The notes under the pieces: model-generated
What the model was told of the DNA's origin: nothing
Databases searched by the model: none
The model's input: only the letters and a program-made list of their open reading frames with translations
Program-made: the position numbers and the translations under genes
In this document: positions 19,601 through 27,632 of the stretch, piece after piece
Numbering within the stretch: position 1 is the first letter of the stretch
Layout: each line of letters starts with the position of its first letter
Assembly (NCBI RefSeq): GCF_015277775.1
Contig: NZ_CP063849.1
Location: forward strand, 4,092,001 to 4,156,000
Source of the DNA: Paludibaculum fermentans
GTDB lineage: Bacteria; Acidobacteriota; Terriglobia; Bryobacterales; Bryobacteraceae
Length of the DNA stretch: 64,000 nucleotides
Direction: 5' to 3'

Positions 19601-19755
19601 TGACGAACACCAATCTTTTCAACGGCTATGACTACCTGGGCATGTTGAAGTCCATCGCCTCCACGGGCAAGGATCCCTACGATCCGCGCTACGGGATGGC
19701 CGACCTCTTCAACCCCGGTTTCACCGGCCGCGTGATGGTCAAGTTCGTCTTCTAG
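16666..19755 (+). CDS. TonB-dependent receptor, Oar-like with carboxypeptidase-regulatory domain
   Basis: A 1029-residue outer-membrane protein. It has a signal peptide (GAMALAVLMGTLMMAQ), a carboxypeptidase-regulatory-like domain at ~30-110 (TIRGVVKDASGSVIPGVSV), a plug with VDGVSTNSLVDG and AEYGGALGGVVSAITKSGGN, and a long barrel ending in RVMVKFVF. It has no close operon partner. The 202-base upstream region is AT-richer but shows no decisive promoter. A strong intrinsic terminator follows. The substrate cannot be deduced. Confidence 0.92.
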   Translation: MRIHSHPFHQIARGAMALAVLMGTLMMAQERFSTIRGVVKDASGSVIPGVSVTLLNSETGRPNSVETNDTGIYIARNLEPGRYEIRFEKTGFARVDLKEVSLSLGRETTADAVLEIGATQQAVQVTEAAPLIDTGGVTISSNVTAEEFNLLPKARSFQSVVLLSPGVNSGQIEGGFQINGASGAENQFFVDGVSTNSLVDGRSRQNGAFEFLQEVQVKTGGIDAEYGGALGGVVSAITKSGGNQFHGEAHYFYGGSGIAAGPVERLLLLNPYSNAGVNPSYQQDSKNPNNQHEFGGSLGGYLVKDRLWFFSSYSPQFVRRENTYLFSSGTERDTIENKVTSQQLFNKASWNAAKNVRVTASWLWTPTKNTGILPAYNGYGNAVISSKAANAPLKTQGWTQPQSNYSGQVDWTISSTSLLSFRGGRFWDNFRTWGIPTTASVTYQTSSVGIPDVPANLQQAAGYLNTPRTQQTFYDITTRTYFQGDFSKFLTGFLGSHDIKIGAGVQKNVNSVDVSYPGGGYVWVYWGTPLNIPGGGTDGGKYGYYEVDNTGTRGGTGGRMVNMYIQDHWRLTPRLSLTLGLRTENEHVPSFNRAVRDDAFSFGFSQKLSPRLGLSWDVTGKGKLKVYASYGRYYDWVKYETSRGTFGGDFWTVKYRALDTTDVFSLSGVNMPGRNIWPFGDYEDRRLASFDAVAKDLKPMSTDIYNAGVEYMLSNSLVVRAGYVRNHLVRTIEDMGALVNGSETYIFANPGEGDAKKFATSTATPVFDTPKPQRDYDALELSINKRFSNRFFASANYVYSRLYGNYAGLGNSDEIRTPTTGTSSATTQQSGGSIARPGSTGSRAWDLDQYLFDAHGNFVTGRLATDRPHVFKAYGSYKFKWGTDVGGFFYGGSGTPMSTVVMQRQRIPLFVEGRGSMGRSPLLTQTDLVVGHELKFGETKRLRFEFNAQNVFNQKTSRHTFNQLNRGNASGDPASALDLTNTNLFNGYDYLGMLKSIASTGKDPYDPRYGMADLFNPGFTGRVMVKFVF

Positions 19756-19776
19756 GTCAGACCAACGTAGTACCTA

Positions 19777-19814
19777 AGGCCCTGAGGCTCCTACTGGAGT
19801 CCCAGGGCCTTTTT
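19777..19814 (+). terminator. Strong intrinsic terminator of the receptor gene
   Basis: Stem AGGCCCTG (19777-19784) pairs with CAGGGCCT (19803-19810), with an inner GGCTCC/GGAGTCC hairpin, followed directly by a run of five T. This is a textbook Rho-independent terminator 22 bases after the stop codon. Confidence 0.9.
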
Positions 19815-20040
19815 GCGTAGGACCCGACGCCCCGCCGTACCACCTACGGAAGATCTCACCAGAACTGACCTAATTGGGACGTCCATGTCTAAAGTGCTAA
19901 AGCTATCCGCCGATTTACACCAGTAGACACTGCTGTTCAAATAGCAGTACGGGACGCGGTGCGGATCCTCTTCTCAGATCTCACATTGAGCCGGAGGACC
20001 CCAAAGAAAGGTCATCCAGGCTACCGCGCAGGCTAAACCG

Positions 20041-21786
20041 ATGAAATGTAGATTCTGTGGAGCACGGATCGGGATTCTGGAGCGTTGGCGCTTCGGTGAC
20101 TTCTGTTCTAAGGAACACAAGGACGAGTTCGCCGTCGACCTCGTTCGCCTCAACGAGCAGATTGTCAAAGACCTCCGCCGCATCCCCACGCTCTACAAGT
20201 CATCCACGCCGGAAGCCGAAACCGCCGCCGGCCAGCCGCCCGCGATCGAACAACCAGATCCGCCTGAGGCCATCTTCGTTTTCGAGGCCGATCCGGACCC
20301 GCTGGTTGAGATTCCCCAGCCCAAGCCCGCCGAAGACGCCCCGGAAAAGAAGACCAAGTCCCAGCAGTGGCGCATTTTCAGCAAGATGGCCGACATCGAA
20401 GGCCTTCCGCCCAGCGCCCTGGCAGCCAGCAAGGAAAAGGAAGATAGCGATAAGTACCTCTGGGTACAGCTTGGAGAACAGCCTCAGCAAGGCCCTCAGG
20501 GCGTATTGCTGGCCACGTCATTCCCGGCCATTCTCCCCCAGCATGTTCTGCGGCGCCTGCAGGGCCACATGCCCATGTCGTCCATCCGGGTGCCTGTGGA
20601 TCCCCTCCGCACCGCCGCCGAAGATGCGCGGCGCTATGCCGTGGGCAAGACGACTCAACAGTGGATTCAGGAGCACGCCTGGGGCTGGATGGCCGAGGCG
20701 CTGGCGGCCACAGTGCCGGATCTGGCCCCAGTCCTCTCCGCTTACCCCATCAGCGCACCCTGGGCGAATTGGGCCATAGTTCCTCCGTCACGCCAGATGA
20801 CCCACCAACCGCAGAACGCCATGCCCATGGGCGGCGCTGCCGGTCAGGCTGGGCCCATGCCGCCACCTGACTCCATGGGTGGCATGATGGCGCAGCCTCC
20901 ACCCGCTGGCGGGCCTTCTGGACAACCGATGCCGCCCGGCGGCATGCCTCCTGGGCAGACCATGCCCCCCAGTGGAATGTTCGGGCAACCCATGGCGCCC
21001 GGTGGCATGATGGCGCAGCCCATCCCGCCCGGCAACCTGCCCCTGACAGCCCCGCAGCCGACAGTCATGCAGATGCCGGCGCCCTCCATGGCCGGAGTCC
21101 CGCTGCCGCAACCCGTCGGGCTGAACCTCGCGGCGCCGCCCATGGCGGGTATGCCCTACCTGACCAGCGCGCCCGCCGGTGTCCCCGGCGTCGTTTCCCA
21201 ACCGCCGGCCGGCCGGCCCGCTTCCCTCCCTTCCGGCGCCATGCCCGCATGGCCGATGGCCGCACAGGGCTTGACACCGCTCGGGCTCGCCCCGACAGGC
21301 GCGGTTCCAGCCTCCGTAGCCCAGACCTACGCCTACGCCGCACCGCGAATCGTCGAATCCGGACTCACCTGGCGGGAATTACCGCCGCCTCTCTTCAGCG
21401 CTCTCGTCGACCTGGGCGGGCTGCTGAAGGTGTCCTCTATCCCCAGCGTCCAACTCGTTCCTGAATACTCTAGCCTGCGCCCGACCCTACTGATCGCCGG
21501 CAACCAGCCGCGGTTTCAGGCCGAACTCTCCTGTGGAATGCCCTTCGTCGATTGTCAGGGCGATCCCTCCGAAGACCTGGTCCCGGCCGCACCGCACAAG
21601 TTCCGCGCCCGCTGCCATCCCAGAACCCTGTGGCGCCGGTTCCTGGTTCTCCCGCAAGCCTATGGAGACGTGGGCTATACCCGGATTCCAGACATTCCCG
21701 GCCCCGCCTTCGTCTTCGCCCTACGCACTTCGATCCCGGCTCCGGCAGCCCGGCCCCAACTCCAGATCGGGAGGTGGCAAGCCTAA
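20041..21786 (+). CDS. Zinc-finger protein with Pro/Gly/Met-rich central region
   Basis: A 581-residue protein of unknown function. It begins with MKCRFCGARIG and, about 15 residues on, FCSKEHKDEF: a CxxC...FCSxxH pattern like FCS/treble-clef zinc fingers, probably binding one zinc. Residues ~40-110 are acidic and Pro-rich, and ~110-240 appear ordered. Residues ~250-415 are a low-complexity Pro/Gly/Met region with recurring PPGGM/QPMAPGGMMAQP units, and the last ~140 residues look folded again. There is no signal peptide or clear membrane helix. Its stop is directly followed by the ATG of the TPR gene, so they are translated together. Confidence 0.8.
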   Translation: MKCRFCGARIGILERWRFGDFCSKEHKDEFAVDLVRLNEQIVKDLRRIPTLYKSSTPEAETAAGQPPAIEQPDPPEAIFVFEADPDPLVEIPQPKPAEDAPEKKTKSQQWRIFSKMADIEGLPPSALAASKEKEDSDKYLWVQLGEQPQQGPQGVLLATSFPAILPQHVLRRLQGHMPMSSIRVPVDPLRTAAEDARRYAVGKTTQQWIQEHAWGWMAEALAATVPDLAPVLSAYPISAPWANWAIVPPSRQMTHQPQNAMPMGGAAGQAGPMPPPDSMGGMMAQPPPAGGPSGQPMPPGGMPPGQTMPPSGMFGQPMAPGGMMAQPIPPGNLPLTAPQPTVMQMPAPSMAGVPLPQPVGLNLAAPPMAGMPYLTSAPAGVPGVVSQPPAGRPASLPSGAMPAWPMAAQGLTPLGLAPTGAVPASVAQTYAYAAPRIVESGLTWRELPPPLFSALVDLGGLLKVSSIPSVQLVPEYSSLRPTLLIAGNQPRFQAELSCGMPFVDCQGDPSEDLVPAAPHKFRARCHPRTLWRRFLVLPQAYGDVGYTRIPDIPGPAFVFALRTSIPAPAARPQLQIGRWQA

Positions 21787-22794
21787 ATGTCCGCGCAATC
21801 CGCCCGCGTCATCCCGTTGAATCAGAAGTCCGCCTCGGCCGGCTCCACGCCCGGCACCCGCTACCTCACGCCTCTCGCCCCAGGCTCCTTCCAACTGGAA
21901 GGCGTGGCCCCCACGACCGCCCCCGAACGCACGACTACGGCTGTCGAATCCCTGCTCGCCGAAGCGCTGGATGCCCTCGAGAAGGGCAATTCACCGGAAG
22001 CCATCCGCTTGCTGGAGCAGAGCCTCCGCAACTCGCCAGACCACACCGAAACCCTGCTGGCCCTGGGCTACCTCCGGCACCAGGAAGGCCTGCTCGACGA
22101 CGCCTCCGACCTCTACCGCCGCGCCGCCCTCTCCGACACCGCCGCCTGGCAACCCCGCTACAACCAAGCCCTCATCCTCGAATCGCAGGGCGAAACCGCC
22201 GAGGCCATCGCCATGCTCACGCATGCCTGCGCCATCAGCCCCAGCGAGCCCGCTCCGCTCTACCGCCTCGCCTGGCTGCTGGAAGCCTCCGGCTGCGACT
22301 CAGAGGCCGTCTACTGGTACAAACGCGCCACTTCCGCCTCGCCGAACCTCTTTGAAGCCTGGCTGCGGCTCGGCCTGCTCCAGCTGCGTATGGGCGCCTG
22401 CGCCGAAGCAATCGAAAGCCTTGACCGCGCCATGGGCGACGACGCCAACCGCCCCCTCGCCGCCTACCACATGGGTCTCTGCCACCTGAATCTGGCCCAG
22501 CCGGAACTGGCCCAACAGGCCTTTGAAGCCTCATCCAGCGCCGAACCCACCGGCACAGACTCCCTGCTCGCCCTGGCCGCCCTCGCCCTCGCGCAGGGCG
22601 ACCTGGACGCCGCCGAACGCCACGACCGTGCCGTCCGAGCCCTGGGCCAGGTCTCCGCCCCGCTCTCCCTCCGCCTCGCCCAAGCCTGGCAGGCTTGCGG
22701 CGAAATTGAGCTCGCCCGGCTGCACTTCCGCAGAGCCGTCCAGGCCGATCCTTCATTGGCTGTGGGCTACTTCGGGGTACAATCTCATTCTTGA
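21787..22794 (+). CDS. Tetratricopeptide-repeat protein
   Basis: A 335-residue soluble protein. From about residue 55 it is a continuous set of TPR-like helix pairs (ALGYLRHQEGLLDDASDLYRRA, LRLGLLQLRMGACAEAIESLDRA and similar), about seven to eight units. The N-terminal 50 residues are Pro/Thr-rich and probably disordered. TPRs mediate protein contacts; coupling to the zinc-finger gene on one side and to the pseudouridine synthase on the other (TTGA overlap) suggests a complex or shared expression. No more specific role is visible. Confidence 0.85.
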   Translation: MSAQSARVIPLNQKSASAGSTPGTRYLTPLAPGSFQLEGVAPTTAPERTTTAVESLLAEALDALEKGNSPEAIRLLEQSLRNSPDHTETLLALGYLRHQEGLLDDASDLYRRAALSDTAAWQPRYNQALILESQGETAEAIAMLTHACAISPSEPAPLYRLAWLLEASGCDSEAVYWYKRATSASPNLFEAWLRLGLLQLRMGACAEAIESLDRAMGDDANRPLAAYHMGLCHLNLAQPELAQQAFEASSSAEPTGTDSLLALAALALAQGDLDAAERHDRAVRALGQVSAPLSLRLAQAWQACGEIELARLHFRRAVQADPSLAVGYFGVQSHS

Positions 22795-23678
22795 GGCATC
22801 GTAAGCCCGAAAAACGGCCGGTCGTTCCGGCTCCGCCGAAATCCGCTACCAAAAAGCAGTCCACGCTGAAGACTTTGGACCGCGTCCTGTCCAAGGCTGG
22901 CATCTGCTCGCGCACCGAAGCCGCCGACTGGATCGTTCGCGGCCGCGTCAAAGTCAACGGCAAACCCATCAAGGATCCCGACCACTGGGTCTCCATCGAT
23001 CACGACAAGATCAGCCTCGACGGCCGCCCCCTGCGCACCGAGAAGCGCCTGCATCTTCTCCTCTACAAACCCAAGGGCTTCCTCACCACCTATCGCGACC
23101 CCGATGGCCGCCCCACGGTCTATAACCTGTTGACAGACCTCGACCAGTGGGTCTTCCCCGTCGGCCGCCTCGACCAGGACACCTCCGGCCTGCTCATCCT
23201 CACCAACGACACCGACTTCGCCGAGTACATCACCAACCCCGACCACCACGTCCCGAAGACCTATCTGGTGAAGTCCTCCACGCTCCTCACCGACGAGCAG
23301 TTGGACCAGCTCCGCAACGGCCTGGAGCTGAAGGACGGTCCCACGCGCCCCGCTAAGGTGAAGCGCATCCGCGACTCCGAGACCCGCACCTTCTTCGAGA
23401 TCACCATCACCGAGGGCCGCAACCGCCAGGTGCGCCGCATGGTGGAGGCGCTCGACAGCAAGGTTCTCAAGCTGGTCCGCGTCGCCATCGGCGCCGTCCG
23501 CATCATGGACCTCAACATCGGCAGTTGGCGCCACCTGACACCCGACGAGATCCGCCAGCTGCGCAAAGCCGGCGGAGGCCGCACCGAGCGCCCGCCCAAC
23601 AAGGGCGAAGCCCGCGAACGCGCCGGCCAACATTCGGTAGTCCCGGAAGAGCCCATTCAGGAAGAACCCCAGGAATAA
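22791..23678 (+). CDS. Pseudouridine synthase, RsuA/RluB family
   Basis: A 295-residue rRNA pseudouridine synthase. It has a basic N-terminus, an S4 RNA-binding domain (RVLSKAGICSRTEAADWIVRG, residues ~28-75) and a catalytic domain with GRLDQDTSGLLILTND, whose Asp128 is the expected catalytic residue; the RQVRRM block follows near residue 212. The C-terminal ~30 residues are charged and probably disordered. It probably modifies uridines in 23S or 16S rRNA in the cytosol; RluB is the closest guess. The start is a TTG overlapping the TPR stop codon. Confidence 0.9.
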   Translation: MRHRKPEKRPVVPAPPKSATKKQSTLKTLDRVLSKAGICSRTEAADWIVRGRVKVNGKPIKDPDHWVSIDHDKISLDGRPLRTEKRLHLLLYKPKGFLTTYRDPDGRPTVYNLLTDLDQWVFPVGRLDQDTSGLLILTNDTDFAEYITNPDHHVPKTYLVKSSTLLTDEQLDQLRNGLELKDGPTRPAKVKRIRDSETRTFFEITITEGRNRQVRRMVEALDSKVLKLVRVAIGAVRIMDLNIGSWRHLTPDEIRQLRKAGGGRTERPPNKGEARERAGQHSVVPEEPIQEEPQE

Positions 23679-23712
23679 GTCCGCGAACCATTAGAAAGAG
23701 GACGAGATCGGT

Positions 23713-24477
23713 ATGCGTCTCTTGCTGTTGTGGATGGCTGCCGGCGCCCTCTGGGCGCAATCCGGTGACTTGGCGGCAGGCCGGGCCGCCTTCGTCTCAA
23801 ACTGTGCGTTCTGCCATGGCACCACCGGCGAGGGCGGCCGCGGACCCAACCTCACCACCGCGCAATCCGTCCACGGCCGCGACGAGGCCAGTCTCCGCCG
23901 CGTCATCACCAAAGGCGTCCCTGGCTCGCAGATGCCCGGCTTCGGCAACTTCGAGGAGCCGTCCCTCACTGACCTTGTCCTCTACGTGAAGTCGCTCTCC
24001 AGCCGCTCGGCCGGAGGCCAGGCCATGCCCGGCGATCGCGCCCGCGGCGCCGTCCTCTACCAGGCCAACAAATGCGCCATGTGCCACCGCCTCGGCAGTG
24101 AAGGCAGCGTCTTTGGACCCGACCTCAGCCGCGTCGGCGCCGGCCGCTCCGCCGCTTACCTCCGCGAATCCCTCACCAAACCCGCCGCCGACATCATGCC
24201 CGAGTACCAGGGCGTCATCGTCACCCTGCGCGACGGCACGCGCGTCTCCGGCATCCGCATCAACGAGGACACCTTCAGCGTCCAACTCCGCGACCTCACC
24301 CAGAAGTTCCGCCTCTTCCAGAAGGACGAGGTCCAAACCGTCCAGGACGCGCCCCGCTCCCTCATGCCGCCCTACAACCTGCCGCCGAAAGACCTCGACG
24401 ACCTCGTCGCCTATCTCGCCTCCCTGCACGGCGGCCCCGCCGGCAATCAGACCAAGCAAGCGGAGGGCATCCGATGA
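23713..24477 (+). CDS. Di-haem cytochrome c
   Basis: A 254-residue exported cytochrome with signal peptide MRLLLLWMAAGALWAQ. Two haem-c attachment motifs are visible: CAFCH at residues 31-35 and CAMCH at 121-125, each starting a class I cytochrome c domain. After the second haem a beta-rich segment with GVIVTLRDGTRVSGIRINED precedes a final helix, a layout common in Acidobacteriota and Planctomycetes. The last four bases overlap the start of the PQQ dehydrogenase (ATGA), so it is very likely the electron acceptor of that enzyme in the periplasm. Confidence 0.93.
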   Translation: MRLLLLWMAAGALWAQSGDLAAGRAAFVSNCAFCHGTTGEGGRGPNLTTAQSVHGRDEASLRRVITKGVPGSQMPGFGNFEEPSLTDLVLYVKSLSSRSAGGQAMPGDRARGAVLYQANKCAMCHRLGSEGSVFGPDLSRVGAGRSAAYLRESLTKPAADIMPEYQGVIVTLRDGTRVSGIRINEDTFSVQLRDLTQKFRLFQKDEVQTVQDAPRSLMPPYNLPPKDLDDLVAYLASLHGGPAGNQTKQAEGIR

Positions 24478-26063
24478 GACCCGTCTGCCCCGCCCTGTTC
24501 CTGGCGGCCGCCGCGCTGGCCCAGAACTCGCCTTACCCCGTCGACGTCCCCGCCGCCCGCATCGTCAAGGCCCTGGACGAGCCGCAGAACTGGCTCACCT
24601 ACTTCGGCGACTACAAGGGCGTGCGCCACCGTGCCCTGAACCAGGTCAACACGGTCAACGTCAGGAATCTCCGCGTCGACTGGATCTTCCAGATCCCCAC
24701 CACCGGCCGCTTCGAAACCGTCCCGCTGGTCGTCGACGGAGTCATGTTCTTCACCGCCCAGAACGGCCACGCCTTTTCGGTGGACGCCCGCAGCGGACGC
24801 CAGCTCTGGCACTACCAATACAAGCCGGCGGAAGGCACGGCCGACGGCCTGAACCGCGGCCTGGCGATCCTCAACGACAAGCTCTACATGGGCACGGTCG
24901 ACGGCCATCTGGTCTGCCTCGACAGCAGGAACGGGCAGCTCCTCTGGAACACGGAAGTGGCCTCGGCCAAGGCGGGCTACAGCATCACGCTCGCGCCGCT
25001 GGCCGTCAAGGACAGGATAATCGTCGGGGTCGGCGGCGGCGAATTCGGCATCCGGGGCTTCATCGACGCCTACGACGCCAAGTCCGGCCAGCGCGCCTGG
25101 CGCCTCTACACGATCCCCGAAAAAGGCGAACCCGGCGGCGACTCCTGGCAAGCGGACTCCTGGAAACGCGGCGGCGCGCCCACCTGGATGACCGGCACCT
25201 ACGACCCCGATCTCGACACAGTCTACTGGGGGGTCGGCAACCCTGGACCCGACCTCTACGGCGGCGATCGCCTGGGCGACAACCTGTATTCGTGCTCCGT
25301 CGTGGCCATCGATCCCAATACGGGCAAGATGAAATGGCACTACCAGTTCTCTCCGCACGACACGCACGACTGGGACGCCAACGAGACCCCGATGCTGCTG
25401 GACCTCCCCTGGAAGGGCCAGATGCGCAAGCTCCTCGTGCAGGCCAACCGCAACGCGTTCTTCTACGTGCTGGACCGCACCACCGGCGAATTCCTGATGG
25501 CCAAATCCTACGCCCGCCAGACCTGGCTGAAGGAGTTCGACGCCAAGGGCCGCCCCACGCCGCTCCCCAACACCGAACCCAGCGAGCAGGGCACCCGTCT
25601 CTGCCCCGGCCTGGCCGGAGGAGCCAACTGGATGGCGCCCTCCTACAACCCGGACTTGCAGCTCTTCTACGTGCCATACCGTGAGCAATGCGACATCTAC
25701 TTCAGCAGCCCGCCGAAGTTCGTGGAAGGCAAAGCCTACTGGGGCACGGCGACGCGAGGCGTGAGCGACGAGAAGGAATGGGGCGTGGTGAAGGCGCTGG
25801 ATCCGTTGACCGGCGAAGGCAAATGGGAGTTCAAGTTCTACCATGCCGGCTGGGGCGGCACGATGTCGACCACGGGCGGCCTGGTCTTTGCGGGAGACGC
25901 CGACGGTTACCTGGTAGCACTGGACGCGAAATCGGGCCAGTTGCTATGGAGACTTCAGACGGGTGCGGAGATCGCCACGGCTCCCATCACGTACATGGTG
26001 AACGGCAAGCAGTATGTGACCATCGCCTCAGGAGCCGCGCTGATCACACTGAGCCTGCCGTAG
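24474..26063 (+). CDS. PQQ-dependent alcohol dehydrogenase-type quinoprotein
   Basis: A 529-residue periplasmic quinoprotein with a short signal peptide (ends AAALAQ). Propeller docking motifs of the type 'A.D..TG...W' recur (AIDPNTGKMKWHY, ALDPLTGEGKWEF, ALDAKSGQLLWRL). The catalytic region reads HDTHDWDANE: Asp299 aligns with the catalytic Asp of methanol dehydrogenases and Asp301 with the extra ligand of lanthanide enzymes of the XoxF/PedH type. No haem motif is fused on, so electrons should pass to the coupled cytochrome c. The Cys-Cys ring typical of MxaF is not seen. Alcohol or sugar substrate unknown. Confidence 0.9.
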   Translation: MRPVCPALFLAAAALAQNSPYPVDVPAARIVKALDEPQNWLTYFGDYKGVRHRALNQVNTVNVRNLRVDWIFQIPTTGRFETVPLVVDGVMFFTAQNGHAFSVDARSGRQLWHYQYKPAEGTADGLNRGLAILNDKLYMGTVDGHLVCLDSRNGQLLWNTEVASAKAGYSITLAPLAVKDRIIVGVGGGEFGIRGFIDAYDAKSGQRAWRLYTIPEKGEPGGDSWQADSWKRGGAPTWMTGTYDPDLDTVYWGVGNPGPDLYGGDRLGDNLYSCSVVAIDPNTGKMKWHYQFSPHDTHDWDANETPMLLDLPWKGQMRKLLVQANRNAFFYVLDRTTGEFLMAKSYARQTWLKEFDAKGRPTPLPNTEPSEQGTRLCPGLAGGANWMAPSYNPDLQLFYVPYREQCDIYFSSPPKFVEGKAYWGTATRGVSDEKEWGVVKALDPLTGEGKWEFKFYHAGWGGTMSTTGGLVFAGDADGYLVALDAKSGQLLWRLQTGAEIATAPITYMVNGKQYVTIASGAALITLSLP

Positions 26064-26177
26064 GCAGGACCAAGAAACCGGCTCCTTGGCTGGCAGTTTT
26101 CGATGGTTTGCAGCGACCGAACAGACATTACAGACCCCTGCCGCGCCGCCATTGTACATTGAGAACTGGGAGCCGTA

Positions 26178-26705
26178 TTGGCCGAACCAGAACACCATCG
26201 ATACCGGTGCCACACCTGCGGGCAGATTCACGACGAAGTACCGATGAGCTTCGCAGCCGATTCCCCAGACATGTACGCGAACATGAGCGAATCGGACAGG
26301 GAGACCAGGGCTGTGATCGGTTCGGATCAGTGCATTATCGATGGGAAATGGTTCTTCCTCCGAGGATGTCTGGAGATACCGCTAATTGGCTCGCGAGAGG
26401 TCTTTCTTTGGGGCCTGTGGGCCATCCTTCACGAAACGGATTTCGACGAGATCTCGGAAAGCTGGGAGGAAGTTGGTCGCCAACAACTTCATGGGCCATT
26501 CAAGGGACGGCTCGCCAATTCGCTTTCCGCTTGCTACGAGGACTGCCTCAATTTGAAGCTACGGATCGTCCTGCGACCTGTTGGAGAGCGCCCGCTGTTT
26601 GTGCTCGAGGAAACGGAGCACCCACTGTCCCTGGCGCAAGCGACAGGAATATCGGAACAAGCTGCCGTCGAACTGGCGGTGAAACTACTGCACTGTCCTT
26701 ACTGA
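26178..26705 (+). CDS. DUF2199 family protein
   Basis: A 175-residue cytosolic protein. The N-terminal YRCHTCGQIHDEVPMSFAAD is typical of DUF2199 (C..C..H.....FG.D.P) and could bind a metal, although it has one CxxC pair only. The conserved segments SDQCIIDGKWFFLRGCLEIP and FLWGLWAILHE follow. Starts at a TTG. It stands alone 114 bases after the PQQ dehydrogenase. The family has no known function. Confidence 0.8.
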   Translation: MAEPEHHRYRCHTCGQIHDEVPMSFAADSPDMYANMSESDRETRAVIGSDQCIIDGKWFFLRGCLEIPLIGSREVFLWGLWAILHETDFDEISESWEEVGRQQLHGPFKGRLANSLSACYEDCLNLKLRIVLRPVGERPLFVLEETEHPLSLAQATGISEQAAVELAVKLLHCPY

Positions 26706-26763
26706 CTTGACTGGAGTCGCTCTCGAAGCGGACTCGGGTCACGCGGGATAATACCGGTCCACC

Positions 26764-27495
26764 TCACTTCGGAAACACATGCGCCGCCGACCACCAGCGG
26801 TGCGCCTCCACCGTCAGCACTCCGCCGCTCACCGCCGGATCCTCCGCCACCAGCTTCGCCGCCTCGGCATCCGCAATCCGATCGAAGATCACCAGCCCCA
26901 CCGCCGAAACATCCCCATCCACGGCGCCGGCCGCCAACACTTTCCCGGAGCCCCGCAGCCCGGCCCAATAGGCCGAGTGCTTCGCCATCACCGCCGTGTC
27001 CAGCCCTTGCCCAGCCCGCCGCAGGATCACGAACGGATGCACGCCCATGTCCTCCGGAGTCGCCGGATTCTCCTTGTGCAGCCGCTTGTATTCCTCGCCC
27101 AGGCCCGCCGGACCATGCCACGAAAACACCTCCACCGTATTGCGATGCTCCACCACGGTCGGATCCGCCTCCGCGATCTTCCTCGCCTCCTCCATCGTCG
27201 GTGTGTTGAAGAAGAACACGCCGCTGATCACGGAAGGCTTGTCCTCGAACGGACCCGCCGACACCAGCACACCCCGGTCGGCCATGGCGTGGATATTGGC
27301 CATGTGGGCAGCCTGGATCCGCTCGCCCTCTTCTTTACTCAACGTAGTCCGGGCGGGATTCCGCTTCAGGAAGACCACCTGATAGACCCGGCCCGAATGG
27401 GCGGCAGAACTCGATTGACCCGAGACGAAGGAACCCAGTCCGAGCCCCAGGCCCAGCACGGCGAGAGCGGTACGGCGGTAAAGCATAGAGCCCAT
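26764..27495 (-). CDS. Exported YCII-domain protein
   Basis: A 243-residue protein with a hydrophobic N-terminal export signal (LAVLGLGLGLGSFVSGQ) followed by two YCII-like ferredoxin-fold units (about residues 40-130 and 150-240). Both show the pattern AHMANIHAMADRGVLVSAGPF / AKHSAYWAGLRGSGKVLAAGAV. YCII proteins are often small enzymes or ligand binders; this exported double-domain form is unassigned. The start is ambiguous (GTG 27501, ATG 27495 or 27486) and no clear ribosome site decides it. It is divergent from blaI at 27633. Confidence 0.78.
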   Translation of the reverse strand: MGSMLYRRTALAVLGLGLGLGSFVSGQSSSAAHSGRVYQVVFLKRNPARTTLSKEEGERIQAAHMANIHAMADRGVLVSAGPFEDKPSVISGVFFFNTPTMEEARKIAEADPTVVEHRNTVEVFSWHGPAGLGEEYKRLHKENPATPEDMGVHPFVILRRAGQGLDTAVMAKHSAYWAGLRGSGKVLAAGAVDGDVSAVGLVIFDRIADAEAAKLVAEDPAVSGGVLTVEAHRWWSAAHVFPK

Positions 27496-27582
27496 TATCA
27501 CCGGACACCGCCACTTCAGAAATCAACTTTTCGCACACTGCGCTTCCATCCTCCGGCCCGCCCGCACGCCCAGTCGATTTTG

Positions 27583-27626
27583 TTACGAATAACTTCGTTG
27601 ACACACGAAAGTATTCGTAATAACCT
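27583..27626 (+). promoter_or_regulatory. blaI promoter with inverted-repeat operator
   Basis: TTGACA (27598-27603) is a perfect -35 box; 17 bases on, TAACCT (27621-27626) can serve as -10. The promoter is bracketed by a perfect 9-bp inverted repeat, TTACGAATA (27583-27591) and TATTCGTAA (27612-27620), a plausible BlaI-family operator. Transcription would begin about at the ATG (27633), and no ribosome-binding site lies before it, so the message may be leaderless. Confidence 0.6.
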
Positions 27627-27632
27627 CAACTC

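Noticed and set aside
24447-25844. 465-codon minus-strand frame
   Set aside because: Antisense shadow of the PQQ dehydrogenase; no motifs of its own.
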